A stretch of DNA of 64,000 nt from Prosthecodimorpha staleyi (GTDB lineage Bacteria; Pseudomonadota; Alphaproteobacteria; Rhizobiales; Ancalomicrobiaceae). Both the position numbers and the translations under genes were made by a program. Shown in pieces: positions 62,125 through 64,000 of this stretch (its first letter is position 1; every line of letters begins with the position of its first letter). Location: assembly GCF_018729455.1 (NCBI RefSeq), contig NZ_JAHHZF010000001.1, forward strand, positions 1-64,000. The letters are read 5' to 3'. The notes under the pieces are model-generated. The model saw only the letters and a program-made list of their open reading frames with translations. It made no database searches and had not been told where the DNA came from.

Positions 62125-63707
62125 CAGGTCGCGGCCTCCGCCAGCATGGCCTCGATCGTCTTCACGGCGCCGTCGAGCGCGGTCCCGGCTTCGTCGAGCA
62201 GCGCCGCCTGGCGCAACCGCCGCACCCAGTCGGCCGCATCGGCCCGGCCGATGAGCCGCGGCACCATGGCGGCGACGCGGTCATATTTGGACAGGCCGCG
62301 GGCATGGGTGTCCGAATAGCCCTTCACGAGGCGCCGGCACTTCAGCACCTCCAGCGCCAGGGCCGGATCGGTGGCGAGATGCTGCGCGGCCAGCGCCAGC
62401 CAGGCCTCCATATGGGCCATCTCGCGGCCATGCCGCAGTGCACCAAGACGGAACCGCTTGAAAGATGCAACTGCATAGAGCTGCAGGAAGCCGAGGATCG
62501 TGCCGGTGCGCACGCGGCGGCCGCGGTTGACGATCCGGTCGAGCGCCCGGAACAGGCCGGAGCGGCTTTCGATCCAGGCGCCGAGCCGCGCCGGCAGGGC
62601 GGAACAGACCTCTTCCATGCGCGGATGCATGAACTCGGTCGTCAGCACGATCTGGTCGGCGCGGGCGGCGACCTCGCGGCGGACGCGCTCGGAGCGGGTC
62701 GCGCGGATCTTCAGGTCCGCCACCCGGTACATGTCGTCATAGGCCATGGCGACGGCGATCTGGCGCGCCGCCTCGACCGCGATGGCGTCGCCGAAGCCGA
62801 GCGTCGTCGCCGCCGGGATGTCGGCCAGGAAGGCCTTCAGCCGGGACAGATAGGCGTCCGCATAGGCCGCATCCTGCCAATCGGTCAGCCGGCGCACGCC
62901 CGCATAGGCCATGGCGCGGGCCGCCGGCGGTACCTCCGACCGGATGCGCACGAGCAGCGCATCGAGCGCCGGCTGGCCGACCCGTTCGGGCGGTTCGGGC
63001 AGCGCCTTGTCGGGTCCCTTGGGCGGCAGGTCGGGTTTGCCGGCCTTGACGGCGCGATCGAAGCCGGCCGCGAAGGCGCGCAGGCTCGCCTCGACCCCGA
63101 CGCCGCCGGCGCGGATCGCGCCCTCGAAGGCCTCGCGCGAGAACGGCAGCGCCCCGGAACCGGCCAGTGCGCCGAACAGGCTCGCCGAGACGACCGAGCC
63201 GCTGGCCTCGGCGAGCGCGGCCATGTCGAAGGCAATGGTGCGTTTCGTGGCGATGCCGGCCGCTTCCGCAACCGCCGTCGCATCGCCGATGCCGTCGCCC
63301 GGCCGTTCCTTCTCGACCACCGCAAAGGACCGGTGTGTCGAGGCGATCAGGGTGGTCCGGTCGGGCGTGACCAGGCCGCGCAGGATGGCGCGTCCGCCTT
63401 CCATCCATTCCGCCGCCAGCACCACATCGACATCGCCGGCCGCCGGCATCAGCGACAGGACCGGGCTGGCATCGTCCCGGGCGCGGATCATCTCGACATA
63501 ATAGATCGTCGCGCCGGTGCGCTGGGCGACCCCCGGCACGGAGGTGGTCTGCGCGACCCAGCCGGACCCTTCCGCCAGAGCCACGATCCAGTCGGCCAGC
63601 ACCCCGCCGCCCTGCCCGCCCATGGCCAGGATCGCCACCGCCAACGGCCGATCCTCGCGCCGGATACCGCCCCGCCCGTCCGGACTCGTCGTCTCAAGCA
63701 CGCTCAT
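62124..63707 (-). CDS. Indolepyruvate oxidoreductase beta-subunit family protein, extended
   Basis: 527 residues from ATG 63707, behind an excellent AGGAGGGA. The N-terminal ~190 residues match the gamma/beta (pyruvate-ferredoxin-oxidoreductase catalytic) domain of indolepyruvate oxidoreductase: LAVAILAMGGQGGGVLADWI, PGVAQRTGATIYYVEM and MPAAGDVDVVLAAEWMEGGR. The remaining ~330 residues are helical and mostly basic, the extended form often seen with aromatic catabolism genes. The thiamine-diphosphate alpha subunit is not in the window and may lie beyond 64000. The role is oxidative decarboxylation of an aryl-pyruvate to aryl-acetyl-CoA, inferred from family. Confidence 0.8.
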   Translation of the reverse strand: MSVLETTSPDGRGGIRREDRPLAVAILAMGGQGGGVLADWIVALAEGSGWVAQTTSVPGVAQRTGATIYYVEMIRARDDASPVLSLMPAAGDVDVVLAAEWMEGGRAILRGLVTPDRTTLIASTHRSFAVVEKERPGDGIGDATAVAEAAGIATKRTIAFDMAALAEASGSVVSASLFGALAGSGALPFSREAFEGAIRAGGVGVEASLRAFAAGFDRAVKAGKPDLPPKGPDKALPEPPERVGQPALDALLVRIRSEVPPAARAMAYAGVRRLTDWQDAAYADAYLSRLKAFLADIPAATTLGFGDAIAVEAARQIAVAMAYDDMYRVADLKIRATRSERVRREVAARADQIVLTTEFMHPRMEEVCSALPARLGAWIESRSGLFRALDRIVNRGRRVRTGTILGFLQLYAVASFKRFRLGALRHGREMAHMEAWLALAAQHLATDPALALEVLKCRRLVKGYSDTHARGLSKYDRVAAMVPRLIGRADAADWVRRLRQAALLDEAGTALDGAVKTIEAMLAEAAT

Positions 63708-63752
63708 CGGTCCCTCCTGCCGTCCCGCCATCCGCCCTCGAAACCCGCAACC

Positions 63753-63940
63753 CTTCCCCTTCTCCCCCCAGGGGGGGAGAAGGTGCCCGAAGGGCGGATG
63801 AGGGGGGCGATACCGCGGTCTGCCGATGTCCCGCCGTCCTGAAACCCCGGCTGAACCGAAAAGCCGAACGATGCTGCGGCCTCACACCCCCTCATCCGGC
63901 CTTCGGCCACCTTCTCCCCCCTCAGGGGGAGAAGGGGATG
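63753..63940. repeat. Pair of inverted palindromic repeats at the window end
   Basis: Two copies of the same element as at 58600-59140 face each other: CCCTTCTCCCCCCAGGGGGG... with CCCGAAGGGCGGATGAGGGG (63756-63810), and the reverse CCCCCTCATCCGGCCTTCGG...AGGGGGAGAAGGGG (63888-63935). The window ends 60 bases later with no further gene visible. Confidence 0.8.
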
Positions 63941-64000
63941 GCGCGAGAGCGGAGCGTGCGGGGCGGACAGCCGGGGGCGCGCGGAGCGAGACCTGCGGCA

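Noticed and set aside
59866-62319. 817-codon plus-strand frame across the Rieske and reductase genes
   Set aside because: Shadow of the minus-strand genes, whose Rieske and ferredoxin motifs are unambiguous.

Overview
The window is high-GC chromosomal DNA from an alphaproteobacterium, most likely of the order Hyphomicrobiales (Rhizobiales). The inference rests on gene order: nuoA to nuoN followed directly by birA, an RNase J gene, methylmalonyl-CoA epimerase, a DUF1467 gene, proS, lolC/E and lolD. The families are also typical of that order (short ProRS, DUF1467, DUF350). No rRNA, CRISPR array or insertion sequence was seen.

Layout. 1-3660 is an accessory segment that abuts the 3' end of a tRNA-Ser(UGA). 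It holds a PIN-domain protein and a protein ending in a HEPN-like RxxxxH motif, and is the best candidate here for an undescribed defence or toxin module. 3886-15567 is mixed housekeeping and hypothetical: a repeat-tailed DUF6600-like secreted protein, ccdA, DUF350, a VOC protein, a coupled small-protein/nucleotidyltransferase pair, kdsA, mazG, an LprI-like protein, arfB, a GFA protein and an exonuclease III. 16111-31788 is a complete 14-gene complex I operon with three extra small genes and one tiny ORF inside it, and a histidine-rich NuoL. 31788-41080 continues with birA, an RNase J gene carrying a one-base frameshift, an unknown gene, mce, DUF1467, a 1.1-kb non-coding gap with a strong terminator and a candidate structured RNA, then proS-lolC-lolD. 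41278-45607 (minus) is a ugpBAEC glycerol-3-phosphate importer with a Pho-box-like motif upstream; a near-identical 13-mer precedes the DUF6600-like gene. 46021-54269 is a run of housekeeping genes: rlpA, a D,D-carboxypeptidase, tmk, holB, metG, tatD and an MBL hydrolase.

54711-63707 (minus) is a catabolic region: an indolepyruvate-oxidoreductase-like subunit, a flavin/[2Fe-2S] reductase, a two-subunit Rieske oxygenase, an acyl-CoA ligase, an SDR and a diaminopropionate ammonia-lyase-like enzyme. The set suggests degradation of an aromatic, possibly indolic, compound. It is interrupted and flanked by palindromic intergenic repeats, including a 251-bp tandem duplication at 58600-59140.

All calls come from reading sequence and translations by eye; family names rest on remembered motifs, not on searches.
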